64,000 nucleotides of DNA from Halopseudomonas oceani. GTDB taxonomy: Bacteria; Pseudomonadota; Gammaproteobacteria; Pseudomonadales; Pseudomonadaceae. Both the position numbers and the translations under genes were made by a program. Location: assembly GCF_002903165.1 (NCBI RefSeq), contig NZ_PPSK01000001.1:248001-312000 (forward strand), written 5' to 3'. The notes under the pieces are model-generated. The model made no database searches. It was given only the letters and a program-made list of their open reading frames with translations, and was not told the DNA's origin. Of this stretch, positions 1 through 9,514 are shown in pieces (position 1 is the first letter of the stretch; every line of letters starts with the position of its first letter).

Positions 1-1222
1 CCAGCGCACCGTCGTCGCCGCGGTTGGCCATCAGCCGCAGGTAGGCCATAGCGTTCTTGATCTCGGCACGTTCGAAGAAGCGCTGGCCGCCGTAGATACG
101 GTAGGGAATACCGCTGCGCAGCAGCGCCTCCTCCAGCACCCGCGACTGGGCGTTGGAGCGATAGAGAATGGCCATCTCGCTGCGCGCCAAGCCGTCGCGA
201 ATGCCCTGCTCGATCCGTTCGACGATAAAGCGCGCTTCATCCTGCTCGTTGAAGCCAGCGTAGAGGGCAATCGGCTCACCTTCGTTGCCGTCGGTCCACA
301 GCTCCTTACCGAGTCGGCCCGAGTTATTGCCGATCAGCGCGTTGGCGGCCTGGAGGATGGTCGCGGTGGAGCGGTAGTTCTGCTCCAGGCGAATCATCTC
401 GGCATTCGGGTAATCGGTCTGGAACTGCTGGATGTTTTCAATCCGCGCACCGCGCCAGCCGTAGATTGACTGGTCATCGTCACCAACCACCATCAAGCTT
501 GGCGTCTTGCCGGCCAGATGCCGCAACCAGGCGTACTGCACCGCGTTGGTATCCTGGAACTCGTCGACCAGAATGTGCTTGAAGCGGGCCCGATACTGCT
601 CGCGCAGGGCCTGGTTGTCACGCCACAATTCCAGCGAGCGCAGCAGCAGCTCGGCAAAATCGACCACGCCAGCCCGGCTGCAGGCCTGCTCGTAGGCTTC
701 GTAGATGCGCACCATGGTGCTCATGTACAGATCACCGGCCGGCTGGATGTGCTGCGGGCGCAGACCTTCGTCTTTCTGCGCGTTGATCCACCACTGGGCC
801 TGCTTGGGCGCCCACTGGTTCTCGTCCAGCCCCAACTCACGGATAACCCGCTTGACCAGCCGCTGCTGGTCGTCGCTGTCGAGAATCTGGAACTGTTCGG
901 CCAGCCCGGCCTCACGCCAGTGCGCTCGCAACAATCGATGTGCCAGGCCATGGAAGGTGCCGACCCACATGCCCTGCGGCGCAATGCCGAGCAGTTGCTC
1001 GATCCGCGCGCGCATCTCGTAGGCGGCCTTGTTGGTAAAGGTGACGGAAAGAATGCTCCAGGGTGAGGCCTGTTCGACCTGGACCAGCCAGGCGATACGG
1101 TGAACCAGCACTCGGGTCTTACCGGAGCCGGCACCGGCCAGCACCAGTTGCTGGCCGACTGAGGCGGTCACAGCCTGACGTTGAGCATCATTGAGAGAAT
1201 TAAGCAGGTGGGAGATATCCAT
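1..1222 (-). CDS. uvrD: DNA helicase II UvrD (5' part; gene runs off the left edge)
   Basis: SF1A 3'-5' DNA helicase acting in nucleotide excision and mismatch repair. The reverse strand from an ATG at 1222 stays open to base 1, giving the first 407 residues of a protein usually about 720-730 long. It starts MDISHLLNSLNDAQRQAV, typical of UvrD. Walker A (GAGSGKT) lies near residues 30-36, motif Ia/Ib follows (VTFTNKAA, VGTFHGLAHRLL), motif II is VDEFQDTN, motif III is VVGDDDQSIYGWRGA and motif IV is LEQNYRST. All are intact. Its 5' neighbour is a divergent signalling gene. The ribosome site before 1222 is weak, but no better start fits the family N-terminus. The C-terminal 2B/1B regions are outside the window. 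Confidence 0.96.
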   Translation of the reverse strand, partial: MDISHLLNSLNDAQRQAVTASVGQQLVLAGAGSGKTRVLVHRIAWLVQVEQASPWSILSVTFTNKAAYEMRARIEQLLGIAPQGMWVGTFHGLAHRLLRAHWREAGLAEQFQILDSDDQQRLVKRVIRELGLDENQWAPKQAQWWINAQKDEGLRPQHIQPAGDLYMSTMVRIYEAYEQACSRAGVVDFAELLLRSLELWRDNQALREQYRARFKHILVDEFQDTNAVQYAWLRHLAGKTPSLMVVGDDDQSIYGWRGARIENIQQFQTDYPNAEMIRLEQNYRSTATILQAANALIGNNSGRLGKELWTDGNEGEPIALYAGFNEQDEARFIVERIEQGIRDGLARSEMAILYRSNAQSRVLEEALLRSGIPYRIYGGQRFFERAEIKNAMAYLRLMANRGDDGAL

Positions 1223-1429
1223 CGCGGCATTCTAACAGCCCGTTGTCCTGCGCCGGAAGCCACGCAGCCATGCCCCGGACCAGACGCCTCGGATGTGATA
1301 TTTTGCGGCTGAGGGACTGTGCCGCAGGACAGGGCTGGTGTAAGGTGAAGAGCCTGATTCGACTGTAACACCCGACGTAAAGCGCATGATAACAATAACA
1401 ATCACGGGCCAACGGAGCGCAAAAAAGCC

Positions 1430-4297
1430 ATGACTGGCAGCCGAGCCGCGTTCAGCCCTATCTCGCAAAGCGATCTGCGCCTGCCGCAGATGGACCAGCT
1501 GTATGCCCGATCGCGGCTACCGCAATGGCTACTGCTGTTCACCGCGCTGCTGGTCACGCCCCTCGTCTGGAACCAGGCGTCCGCATTCCACCTGTTCAGC
1601 TGGCTGGGTGCCCTCGCCCTGCTGGCGGTGCTGCGCCAGATGCTGGTTCGTCGCTACTGGCAAACCCCCTCCCAGGACCGCCTGCGCCGGCGCTGGAGCT
1701 TCTTCTTCCACCTTGGCAACCTGGCATCGGGCCTATGCCTGAGCTGGGTCTACATTGCGCTGACACCACTCGACAACTTTGCCCAGCAAGCGCTGACGTA
1801 CAGCATTGCCGGAGGCGTCAGCCTGTGCGTAGGCGTGCTCTACGCTACCCGTTTCAGTGCCTTTATCTCGTTCCTGCTGCCTGCCTGGTTACCCCCGCTG
1901 GCCTGGCTGTTGCACGACGGCAGCGCCAGCAGCAAAGGCTGGGCAACGATGGGGATGCTGCTGTTTTTCTTCATCGTACTGACCGCCGTACTGATCCACC
2001 GCATCATGCGGCAAGCGATGATCAGTAACCTGCGCAATGAAAGCCTGCTGGCCAATCTGGGCAGTGCCCACCAGCGTACTGAAGAACTCAACCAGCAACT
2101 GACCCGCGAGATCATGCAGCGCCGACAGGCAGAACAGTCGCTGCGTGACAGCCATATCGCACTGGAAGAGCGGGTCCGGCAACGAACCGCCGAGCTGGAA
2201 GCAGCCACCCACAACCTGCGCGCCAGCGAAGCCCAGTTGAGTCTGGCCATGGAGGCGAGTCAGTTGGGCCTGTGGGACTGGGACCTGACGACCGACAAGG
2301 TCTACCACTCGCGCCTCAAACCGCTGTTCGGCATGCCTGAAGATGCGGTGCCGAGCATGCTGGAAGACCTGCGGCCACTGGTTCATCCAGCCGACCTGAC
2401 GATGGTCCGCAAGACCCTCGTCCAGCATATGAAGAACAAGACCCACGCCTACCGCATGGAGTACCGGGTACGCCATGCCGATGGCCACTGGCTCTGGGTC
2501 GAAGACAGCGGCCGGGCAGTCGAGCGCGACGCCAGCGGTCGGGTTCTGCGGATGATCGGTACCCGCCGCGACATCAGCGCCCGCAAGCTGCAGGATGAAC
2601 AGGCCCAGCTGTCGGCGACCGTGTTTGAGGCTTCCAGCGAGGGCATCTTCATCCTCAGCCCGACGCTGGATATCCTCGCGGTAAACCAGGCCTACAGCGT
2701 CATCACCGGCTTGCAGCAACAGGACGCCGTGGGCCGCAACATGCTGGAGCTGAGTGGTTCGGACGAGCTGCGTCAGCAATTCCTGCACCTGCAGAGCATG
2801 CTCAACAACAAGGATCGCTGGCAGGGTGAAATGACCGCCCGCCGTCGCAGTGGTGAGTCTTTCCCGATTTGGCTGCAAGTCACCGTGGTACGTAACCCGG
2901 CGGCGCAGATCACCCACTACGTCGGGTTCTTCGCCGACCTGACCACCCATCGGCAAACCGAGGAGCAGCTGCAGTATCTGACCAATTACGACCCGCTCAC
3001 CCAACTGGCCAACCGCCGCCGCTTCAGTGAGAACCTGCAGGAGGCGACCGCCCGCGCACGCCAGAGCGACAGCCAGCTGGCGCTGCTGCATATTGATCTG
3101 GACCGCTTCAAGCACATCAACGTGACCCTGGGCCATGCCGTCGCCGATGCCCTGCTCCAAGAGGTCGCCCACCGTCTCAGCGCCCTGCTCGGCGACGAAC
3201 ACGGCCTGGCGCGGCTGTCCGCCGACGAGTTCGTCGTCATCGTCGAGCACGCCAACTGCAGCGAAACGCTGGGCACGCTGGCCGACCATATCCTTGAGCG
3301 CCTGCGCGAACCCATGCTGATCGCCGATCACGAACTAGTGGTCACCGCCTCCATCGGTATCAGCCTGTTCCCGGCAACCGCACGCGACAGCCTGCAGCTG
3401 ATTACCCAGGCCAACCAGGCCATGCAGCACGCCAAGCACCTTGGCGGCAACCGGCTGCAGTTCTATACACCGCAGCTGCGCGCCTACAGCCTCGACCGCC
3501 TGCAACTGGAAAACCAGCTGCGCAAGGCAATCGAGGAACAGCAGCTAATTGTCTATTTCCAGCCGAAGCTACACCTGGCCAGCGACTGCATCCGCAGCGC
3601 CGAGGCCCTGGTACGCTGGCAGCACCCGACACGTGGGCTGATAATGCCCGGTGAATTCATCAGTATTGCCGAGGAAACCGGGCTGATCGTCGCCCTTGGT
3701 GAACAGGTGCTGAACGCGGCTTGTGCCCAGGCCAGCCACTGGTGCCATCATGGGCCAGCCTCGGTCATCGTATCGGTCAACCTGTCGGTTCAGCAGCTGC
3801 GACAGGAAGGCTTTGCCAGCCGCGTCCGGCAAACCCTGCAACGCCACAATCTGCCGGCCCGCCTGCTGGAGCTGGAGCTCACCGAGAGCATGCTGGCCGA
3901 GCACAGTGAGGCGATTGTCGACAACATCAACGAGCTGCAGGCACTGGGTGTCAGCCTCTCGGTCGATGACTTCGGTACCGGTTACTCATCGCTGGCCTAC
4001 CTCAAGCGCTTCCCGATCAGCACCCTGAAGATCGACCGGGCCTTCATCGCGGCGCTGAACGACGCGCCCGGCGATGACGCCATTGTCCGTGCCGTGATCG
4101 CGATGGCCCACAGCCTGTCACTGCAGGTCGTGGCAGAAGGCGTAGAGACCGAAGCCCAGCTGCAGTTCCTCAAGGAAAACGGTTGCGACGACGTTCAGGG
4201 CTACCTGATCAGCCGACCGATCAACGCCGAGGCCTTTTCCGCCCTGCTCGAGCAGAACCAGCCTCCCCGCGACCTGCTCGATACACTCGGCCGCTGA
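1430..4297 (+). CDS. Membrane PAS-PAS-GGDEF-EAL protein, probable c-di-GMP phosphodiesterase
   Basis: 955 residues. About five hydrophobic helices occupy residues 25-195, followed by a coiled coil (about 200-265), two PAS domains (about 270-390 and 400-515; the first ends in a PAC-type WLWVEDSGRAV), a GGDEF domain (about 520-685) and an EAL domain (about 700-945). The cyclase signature is degenerate: RLSADEF stands where RxGGDEF is expected, near residue 597. The phosphodiesterase motifs look intact: EALVRWQHP near 724, then VNLSVQQL, ELTESML, VDDFGTGYSSL and LKIDRAF. I infer c-di-GMP hydrolysis, with the GGDEF half inactive for synthesis and possibly a GTP sensor. It is divergent from uvrD across about 207 bp, in which I see no clear operator. 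GTP binding and the PAS ligands are unknown. Confidence 0.92.
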   Translation: MTGSRAAFSPISQSDLRLPQMDQLYARSRLPQWLLLFTALLVTPLVWNQASAFHLFSWLGALALLAVLRQMLVRRYWQTPSQDRLRRRWSFFFHLGNLASGLCLSWVYIALTPLDNFAQQALTYSIAGGVSLCVGVLYATRFSAFISFLLPAWLPPLAWLLHDGSASSKGWATMGMLLFFFIVLTAVLIHRIMRQAMISNLRNESLLANLGSAHQRTEELNQQLTREIMQRRQAEQSLRDSHIALEERVRQRTAELEAATHNLRASEAQLSLAMEASQLGLWDWDLTTDKVYHSRLKPLFGMPEDAVPSMLEDLRPLVHPADLTMVRKTLVQHMKNKTHAYRMEYRVRHADGHWLWVEDSGRAVERDASGRVLRMIGTRRDISARKLQDEQAQLSATVFEASSEGIFILSPTLDILAVNQAYSVITGLQQQDAVGRNMLELSGSDELRQQFLHLQSMLNNKDRWQGEMTARRRSGESFPIWLQVTVVRNPAAQITHYVGFFADLTTHRQTEEQLQYLTNYDPLTQLANRRRFSENLQEATARARQSDSQLALLHIDLDRFKHINVTLGHAVADALLQEVAHRLSALLGDEHGLARLSADEFVVIVEHANCSETLGTLADHILERLREPMLIADHELVVTASIGISLFPATARDSLQLITQANQAMQHAKHLGGNRLQFYTPQLRAYSLDRLQLENQLRKAIEEQQLIVYFQPKLHLASDCIRSAEALVRWQHPTRGLIMPGEFISIAEETGLIVALGEQVLNAACAQASHWCHHGPASVIVSVNLSVQQLRQEGFASRVRQTLQRHNLPARLLELELTESMLAEHSEAIVDNINELQALGVSLSVDDFGTGYSSLAYLKRFPISTLKIDRAFIAALNDAPGDDAIVRAVIAMAHSLSLQVVAEGVETEAQLQFLKENGCDDVQGYLISRPINAEAFSALLEQNQPPRDLLDTLGR

Positions 4298-4303
4298 CTC
4301 AGC

Positions 4304-5770
4304 CTAGCGCTGATCCAGCCAGCGGTGACCACGCCGCTCGAGCAGACTGTCGGCGGCTTCCGGCCCCCAGCTACCTGCGGGATAACGCTTGGGGGAGCGG
4401 TAGCAGTCACGCCAGCCGTCAATGATCGGATCGACCCAGCGCCAGGCTGCGCCGATCTCGTCACGCCGCATGAACAGGGTCGCGTCCCCTTCGATGACAT
4501 CCAGCAGCAGCCGCTCGTAGGCGTCCCAGCGCCGGCGGGTAAAGGCCTCGTCGAAATTCAGGTCCAATTCCACTTGCTGCAGGCCCATACCGCGGCCGGG
4601 CGACTTGGCCATCAGCGACAGGCGGATTCCCTCGTCCGGTTGCAGACTGATGATCAACCGGTTGTTTTCCGGGCTGTCGCCGTGGTGCGGGAACAGCTTG
4701 TGCGGCACCGGCTTGAACTGGATGACGATCTCGGACTTGCGTTGCGCCATACACTTGCCGGTGCGCAGGTAAAAAGGCACACCAGCCCAACGCCAGTTGT
4801 CGATCTCGGCCTGCAGGGCGACAAAGGTCTCGGTGTTGCTGTCGTGGTCGACACTCTTTTCAAAGTAGTAGGCCGGCAGCCGCTCACCAGCGTGCTCACC
4901 GGCAGCGTACTGACCACGCACGGTGCGATCCTGCACGTCCATGCCGGTGATCGGCCGCAGCGCCTCCAGAATCTTCAGCTTCTCGTTGCGCACCGCCTCA
5001 GGCTCGAAATGCACCGGCGCTTCCATCGCCACCAGACAGAGCAGCTGCAGCAGGTGGTTCTGCACCATGTCGCGCATCGCCCCGGCGCGGTCGTAGTAGT
5101 CGCCGCGGTTTTCCACGCCGACGCTCTCCAGCACGCTGATCTGCACATGATCAATGTGCGCGTTGCGCCACAACGGCTCGAACAGCGCGTTGCCGAAACG
5201 CAGCGCCAGCAGGTTCTGCACCGCTTCCTTGCCGAGGTAGTGATCAATACGGAATACCCGCGACTCATCAAACACCTGACCGATCTGCTCGTTAATCCGG
5301 GTCGCGGTCTGCAGGCTTTCACCCAGCGGTTTCTCCAGCACCACACGGGCGTGCTCGTCGGTCAGGCCGACGGCGGCCAGATGCTGCACGGTAGGCGCAA
5401 ACAGGCTGGGCAGGGTCGCCAGATAGAACACCCGGACCCGCCCGGTGCCCGGCTTAAGGACCTTGGTCAGACGGGGAAAGGCAACCCGCTGGCTGACATC
5501 CAGCGACAGGTAGTCAAGGCGTTCGGCAAATAGCTCCCAGACGCTCTGATCAAAGTCACGGCGCGGGACATGCTGGCCAACGTGGCGCTTGACCAGCTTG
5601 CGATAGCTCTCAAGGCTGTGCTGGGCACGGGCCAGCGCCAGGATGCGGGTGTCCGGGTGCAGATGACCATCGCGATGCAGGTAATAGAGCGCTGGCAACA
5701 GCTTGCGCATGGCCAGGTCACCGGTGCCGCCAAACACCACCATGTCACAACTGATTCCCGCCCGAGCCAC
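4304..5770 (-). CDS. zwf: Glucose-6-phosphate 1-dehydrogenase
   Basis: Oxidises glucose-6-phosphate to 6-phosphogluconolactone with NADP(H), feeding the Entner-Doudoroff and pentose phosphate pathways. I place the start at a GTG (5768-5770) because an AGGAGGA ribosome site lies 7 nt upstream (5777-5783) and the resulting 488 residues match the family length; the frame is open upstream to an ATG at 5878 but that adds 36 unrelated residues. The nucleotide site is FGGTGDLAMRKL near residue 13, and the substrate/catalytic motif RIDHYLGKE is present, as is the C-terminal YPAGSWGPEAAD. It is divergent from hexR, and a perfect HexR-type palindrome lies 36 bp upstream of the start. The 3' end comes within 7 bp of the convergent EAL gene. 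Confidence 0.96.
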   Translation of the reverse strand: MARAGISCDMVVFGGTGDLAMRKLLPALYYLHRDGHLHPDTRILALARAQHSLESYRKLVKRHVGQHVPRRDFDQSVWELFAERLDYLSLDVSQRVAFPRLTKVLKPGTGRVRVFYLATLPSLFAPTVQHLAAVGLTDEHARVVLEKPLGESLQTATRINEQIGQVFDESRVFRIDHYLGKEAVQNLLALRFGNALFEPLWRNAHIDHVQISVLESVGVENRGDYYDRAGAMRDMVQNHLLQLLCLVAMEAPVHFEPEAVRNEKLKILEALRPITGMDVQDRTVRGQYAAGEHAGERLPAYYFEKSVDHDSNTETFVALQAEIDNWRWAGVPFYLRTGKCMAQRKSEIVIQFKPVPHKLFPHHGDSPENNRLIISLQPDEGIRLSLMAKSPGRGMGLQQVELDLNFDEAFTRRRWDAYERLLLDVIEGDATLFMRRDEIGAAWRWVDPIIDGWRDCYRSPKRYPAGSWGPEAADSLLERRGHRWLDQR

Positions 5771-5805
5771 GTCAAATCCTCCTGCGCGCCACACCCCGGC
5801 CGTTT

Positions 5806-5822
5806 TTGTAGTATAACTACAA
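5806..5822. promoter_or_regulatory. HexR operator
   Basis: TTGTAGTATAACTACAA is a perfect inverted repeat with 7-bp arms around ATA. It fits the gammaproteobacterial HexR motif TGTARTNNNAYTACA as I remember it. It lies between zwf (start 5770, opposite strand) and hexR (start 5906), so one operator could control both genes. The minus strand contains TATACT inside it, a possible -10 for zwf that would be blocked by HexR. Confidence 0.8.
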
Positions 5823-5905
5823 GCGCTACTACACCACGGGTGTTCGAACCATCCCAGATACGGCAGCTTCGCTGCCACTCATTCGCTGCCAGACATGATG
5901 CCATC

Positions 5906-6775
5906 ATGAACATGCTCCAGCACATCGCTGCCAACCGCGACCAGCTCAGAAAGTCGGAGCTGAAGGTCGCCGATTTTGTTATGGCGCAGGCCGCGCAGGT
6001 GATGCACTCATCAATGGCCGACCTGTCGCAGCAGGTCGGTGTCAGCGAGCCCACCATCGTACGCTTCTGCCGCGCGATTGGCTGCAGCGGATTTCAGGAT
6101 CTCAAGCTGAAACTGGCCCAGAGTCTGGCTGCCGGTGCCAGCTTCGGTCAGTTCTCGATCAGTGAGGACGACAGCGTGGATGCGCTGTCGCACAAGATCT
6201 TCGACACCACCCTGGCGACCCTGATGGATGTGCGCGAACGCCTCGACCCGAACGCCATCGAACAGGCCATCAGCGCACTGACCCACGCCCGCCGCGTCGA
6301 GTTCTACGGCTTCGGCGCCTCCGGCGCCGTCGCCAGCGATGCTCAGCACAAGTTCTTCCGCCTGCTGGTATCGACCGCCGCCTATTCCGATCCGCACATG
6401 CAGGCCATGTCTGCCGTGACGCTGGGGCCGGAGGATGTGGCGGTGGCGATCTCGCAAACCGGCCGCACCAAGGACCTGCTGCACTCGGCCAGCCTGGTGG
6501 TGGAAACCGGCGCGACCCTGATCAGCCTGTGCCCGAGCCGCACGCCGCTGGCCGAACTGGGGCAGGTGCACATTCCGATCGACGTGCCGGAAGACACCGA
6601 CATCTACACCCCGCTGTCCTCGCGCATCGCCCATCTGGTGGTCATTGATGTGCTGGCGATGGGCATGGCCATGCGCCGCGGCCCCGAGCTGGTCAACCAC
6701 CTCAAGAGCGTCAAGCGCAGCCTGCGCGGCCTGCGCCTGTCGAACAAGGCTAGTCGCAGCGAGCTGGGCGAGTAG
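5906..6775 (+). CDS. hexR: HexR-type RpiR-family transcriptional regulator
   Basis: 289 residues. An N-terminal RpiR helix-turn-helix (about 1-80; MADLSQQVGVSEPTIVRFCRA) is followed by a SIS sugar-phosphate isomerase-like sensor (about 120-260; VEFYGFGASGAVASD and AISQTGRTKDLL). HexR is known to repress zwf and other hexose catabolism genes and to be released by 2-keto-3-deoxy-6-phosphogluconate. The start is the ATG at 5906, where the conserved N-terminus begins; the frame is open further upstream, but that stretch crosses the operator and lies antisense to zwf. Its 3' end overlaps the convergent arsJ by 26 bp. Confidence 0.93.
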   Translation: MNMLQHIAANRDQLRKSELKVADFVMAQAAQVMHSSMADLSQQVGVSEPTIVRFCRAIGCSGFQDLKLKLAQSLAAGASFGQFSISEDDSVDALSHKIFDTTLATLMDVRERLDPNAIEQAISALTHARRVEFYGFGASGAVASDAQHKFFRLLVSTAAYSDPHMQAMSAVTLGPEDVAVAISQTGRTKDLLHSASLVVETGATLISLCPSRTPLAELGQVHIPIDVPEDTDIYTPLSSRIAHLVVIDVLAMGMAMRRGPELVNHLKSVKRSLRGLRLSNKASRSELGE

Positions 6776-7985
6776 CCGCCTCAGGCAGCGCCAGCGAGAC
6801 CAGCCCAGCGGTCAGCACCAGCACCGCCGACAGCCACAGGCAGGTCACTAGCCCGTACTGCTGATAGATCCAGCCGGACAACAAGGTGCCAAGTAACCGC
6901 CCCGCTGCGTTGGACATGTAGTAAAATCCCACATCCAGCGACACCGCATTGCGCGCAGCCCAGGATACGATCAGGTAACTGTGCAGCGCCGAATTCAGCG
7001 CAAACACCACGCCGAACACCAGCAAGCCGCCGAGCAGCACCCAACGCGACTGATCATCCAGCATCAGGCCCAGCGCAATCAGCGCCGGCACCACCGCCAG
7101 CGCCAGCGCCCAGCCGGCCGCTGCGCGTCCGCCCGGCTGGCGACCACTCCGTCGCCCGGTCAAGGCCGGTGCGCGGGCCTGCACCACGCCGTAACCAATT
7201 ACCCAGAGCGCCATAAAGGCGCCCACCGACCAGACATCCCAGCCGAATACCGCCGACAGATAGACCGGCAGGGCGACCACAAACCAGATATCGCGCGAGG
7301 CAAACAGGCACAGCCGAGCGGCGGACAGCAGGTTGATCGAGCGACTCTTGGACAGCAGATCACGAAACTTCGCCTTGGCTCGGGCGCGGCCCAGATCCCG
7401 GCGCAGCATCCGCAGGCTGAGCAGCCAGACCAGCGCCAGCGCGATAGCCATCGCCAGCACCGCACCCCGGAACCCGAGCAGCGCCAGCAGCCCCGCGCCG
7501 AGGAAGAAGCCAACGCCCTTGAGCGCGTTCTTCGAGCCAGTCAGCAGTGCCACCCAACGGTACAGTGCGCCCTGCTGCTCGTCCGGCAGCAGCAGTTTGA
7601 CCGCGCTCTTGGCGCTCATCTTGTTCAGGTCCTTGGCGATGCCCGACAGCGCCTGCGCCGCCATCACCCAGCCCACCGTCAGCCAGCCGGTCGGCACCGC
7701 CAGCATGCCGAGCGCCAGCACCTGCAATGCCAGACCGATGTTCATGGTGCGGTTCAAGCCGATGCGTGCGCCAAGCCAGCCGCCGAGCAGGTTGGTCACC
7801 ACACCGAAGAACTCGTAGAACAGGAACAGGCCGGCGATCTGCAGCGGGCTGTAGCCCAACTGGTGGAAGTGCAACACCACCAGCATGCGCAACGCGCCGT
7901 CGGTCAGGGTGAAGCTCCAGTAGTTACCGGTGACCACCAGATACTGCCGAACCTCCGCCGGCAGCCGCGTCAGTCGCTCAATCAA
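6750..7985 (-). CDS. arsJ: Organoarsenical efflux MFS transporter ArsJ
   Basis: 411 residues with about 11-12 hydrophobic helices of a major facilitator. The N-terminus [20 protein letters not shown] and the early [19 protein letters not shown] are characteristic of ArsJ, as is [13 protein letters not shown] after the fourth helix. ArsJ exports 1-arseno-3-phosphoglycerate, the product of the adjacent GAPDH when arsenate replaces phosphate; this unstable compound breaks down outside the cell and so carries arsenate out. The start is a TTG that overlaps the stop of the upstream GAPDH gene by 4 bp (7982-7985), implying translational coupling. Its 3' end overlaps hexR. Confidence 0.93.
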   Translation of the reverse strand: MIERLTRLPAEVRQYLVVTGNYWSFTLTDGALRMLVVLHFHQLGYSPLQIAGLFLFYEFFGVVTNLLGGWLGARIGLNRTMNIGLALQVLALGMLAVPTGWLTVGWVMAAQALSGIAKDLNKMSAKSAVKLLLPDEQQGALYRWVALLTGSKNALKGVGFFLGAGLLALLGFRGAVLAMAIALALVWLLSLRMLRRDLGRARAKAKFRDLLSKSRSINLLSAARLCLFASRDIWFVVALPVYLSAVFGWDVWSVGAFMALWVIGYGVVQARAPALTGRRSGRQPGGRAAAGWALALAVVPALIALGLMLDDQSRWVLLGGLLVFGVVFALNSALHSYLIVSWAARNAVSLDVGFYYMSNAAGRLLGTLLSGWIYQQYGLVTCLWLSAVLVLTAGLVSLALPEAATRPARCD

Positions 7986-8989
7986 GATGCCGCCTGCCCC
8001 ACCTTACGCGCCAACTCGACCAGGCGGTTGCTGTAACCCCACTCGTTGTCGTACCAGCTGTAGAGCTTCACCTGGGTGCCGTTGACCACCATGGTGCTGA
8101 GCGCGTCGATGATCGAGGAGCGTGGATCGGTACGGTAGTCGATCGACACCAACGGCCGCTCCTCGTAACCGAGAATCCCAGCCAGCGGGCCCTCGGCGGC
8201 GGCCTTGAACAGCGCGTTGACCTCATCAACCGTAGTCGCGCGTTCGACCTCGAACACACAATCAGTCAGCGAGGCGTTGGCCAGCGGCACCCGCACGGCA
8301 TGGCCATTCAATTTGCCGCGCAGCTCGGGGAAGATTTCAGCAATCGCGGTTGCCGAGCCGGTGCTGGTCGGGATCAGGCTCATGCCGCAGGCACGGGCGC
8401 GGCGCAGGTCCTTGTGCGGCTGATCAAGAATGCTCTGGGTGTTGGTCAGGTCGTGAATGGTGGTGATCGAGCCGTGACGAATGCCCAGCGCCTCGTGGAT
8501 CACCTTGACCACCGGGGCTAGGCAGTTGGTGGTGCAGGAGGCGGCGGTCACGATCGGATGTGTTGCCGGATCGAACAGCTGATCGTTGACGCCCAGCACA
8601 ATATTCAGCACGCCCGGCTCCTTGACCGGCGCGCTCACCACCACCCGCCGTACACCCTGGTCCAGATAGGGCTGCAGCGCGGTGCTGGTCTTGTTGGCGC
8701 CGCTGGCCTCGATCACCAGATCGCAACCAGACCAGTCGGTATCGGCAATCGCCCGGTTGCGGGTCAGCGGTACTCGACGGCCGGCAATGACAATCGCATC
8801 ACCATCGGCCTGTGCCTCGTGCTGCCAGCGGCCATGCACCGAGTCGAAGTTGAGCAGATGGGCGTGGGTTGCCGGGTCCCCGCCCGGGTCGTTGATCTGC
8901 ACGAACTCCAGTTCCGGCCAGTCCCAGGCAGCGCGCAGCGCCAGTTTGCCAATGCGGCCAAAGCCGTTGATGCCTACCTTTATGCTCAT
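7982..8989 (-). CDS. ArsJ-associated glyceraldehyde-3-phosphate dehydrogenase
   Basis: 335 residues, full length for GAPDH. The NAD-binding motif [10 protein letters not shown] is at the N-terminus, the catalytic cysteine sits in ASCTTNCL near residue 152, the active-site histidine region follows, and the end is [12 protein letters not shown]. The stretch [19 protein letters not shown] with VHGRW resembles the paralogue that travels with arsJ rather than glycolytic Gap. Function from the family: it uses arsenate in place of phosphate to form 1-arseno-3-phosphoglycerate. It overlaps arsJ by 4 bp and lies 70 bp downstream of arsR on the same strand, so arsR-gapdh-arsJ is probably one transcript. 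Confidence 0.93.
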   Translation of the reverse strand: MSIKVGINGFGRIGKLALRAAWDWPELEFVQINDPGGDPATHAHLLNFDSVHGRWQHEAQADGDAIVIAGRRVPLTRNRAIADTDWSGCDLVIEASGANKTSTALQPYLDQGVRRVVVSAPVKEPGVLNIVLGVNDQLFDPATHPIVTAASCTTNCLAPVVKVIHEALGIRHGSITTIHDLTNTQSILDQPHKDLRRARACGMSLIPTSTGSATAIAEIFPELRGKLNGHAVRVPLANASLTDCVFEVERATTVDEVNALFKAAAEGPLAGILGYEERPLVSIDYRTDPRSSIIDALSTMVVNGTQVKLYSWYDNEWGYSNRLVELARKVGQAAS

Positions 8990-9059
8990 AATGCGTACCT
9001 CCGATTGGCCCGCTCGGGTTGCGGCGGATCCTTGTTCTCAGAATAGCCCCTGGCGCGGC

Positions 9060-9419
9060 TCAGCGGCGCGCGGGAGGCTCACAGCAGGTGGCGGCAGCGC
9101 CCGCCAAACGCGCGCGCTCGGCCTCCAGCCAGCACGGCTGGCTGTGCGCCGCCTGCCTGAGCACCTCGCTCGCCCAGACGGGCAAATCCGGGTGCAGCCG
9201 GTAATAGACCCACTGCCCGCGCCGTTCATCCATCAGCACATTCAGCTTGCGCAGCAGCGCCAGATGTCTGGATATCTTCGGCTGAGACAGGGCCAGCGCG
9301 CCGGTCAGCTCGCAGACGCAGAGTTCCGGGCTGTCGACCAGCAGCGCGCAGATGCGCGCGCGGGTGTCATCGGCCAGCGCCTTGAACAGCGCCGGCGGCG
9401 TCAGAGGGTCACTCAACAT
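9060..9419 (-). CDS. arsR: ArsR-family arsenite-responsive repressor
   Basis: 119 residues from the ATG at 9419. The winged helix carries the ArsR arsenic-binding motif PELCVCEL near residue 32 and the recognition helix SQPKISRHLALLRK; a further Cys pair (CCEP) lies near the C-terminus. It represses ars genes and is released by arsenite. The frame is open upstream to 9650, but that extension runs through the operator and into the start of acr3, so it is rejected. The ribosome site before 9419 is weak, and an in-frame GTG three codons upstream is possible. It heads the gapdh-arsJ genes and is divergent from acr3. Confidence 0.92.
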   Translation of the reverse strand: MLSDPLTPPALFKALADDTRARICALLVDSPELCVCELTGALALSQPKISRHLALLRKLNVLMDERRGQWVYYRLHPDLPVWASEVLRQAAHSQPCWLEAERARLAGAAATCCEPPARR

Positions 9420-9450
9420 AAAATTCACTTGTGCAATCAGCCTGCGGGCA

Positions 9451-9482
9451 ATATATATGAAATTCCGCATATGCGGGAAAGT
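9451..9482. promoter_or_regulatory. Candidate ArsR operator between arsR and acr3
   Basis: The divergent spacer contains CCGCATATGCGG (9465-9476), a perfect 12-bp palindrome. It extends to TTCC...GGGAA with one extra base and is preceded by the AT-rich ATATATATGAAAT. Position and symmetry suit an ArsR dimer acting on both promoters. The exact footprint is inferred. Confidence 0.6.
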
Positions 9483-9514
9483 GAATATTTCGTGACACCA
9501 GACAAGGTCCGCCC

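Noticed and set aside
1889..3331. 480-residue reverse-strand open frame inside the PAS/GGDEF/EAL gene
   Set aside because: Antisense shadow caused by high GC at third codon positions; no domains, while the plus strand gives clear EAL motifs.
4325..5533. 402-residue plus-strand frame across zwf
   Set aside because: Opposite to a full-length Zwf with all motifs; composition is typical of an antisense shadow.
5570..5905. Upstream extension of the hexR frame
   Set aside because: Runs through the zwf N-terminus and the HexR operator; family homology starts at 5906.
6981..8036. 351-residue plus-strand frame across arsJ
   Set aside because: Rich in Gln, Arg and His with no family pattern; ArsJ on the other strand is convincing.
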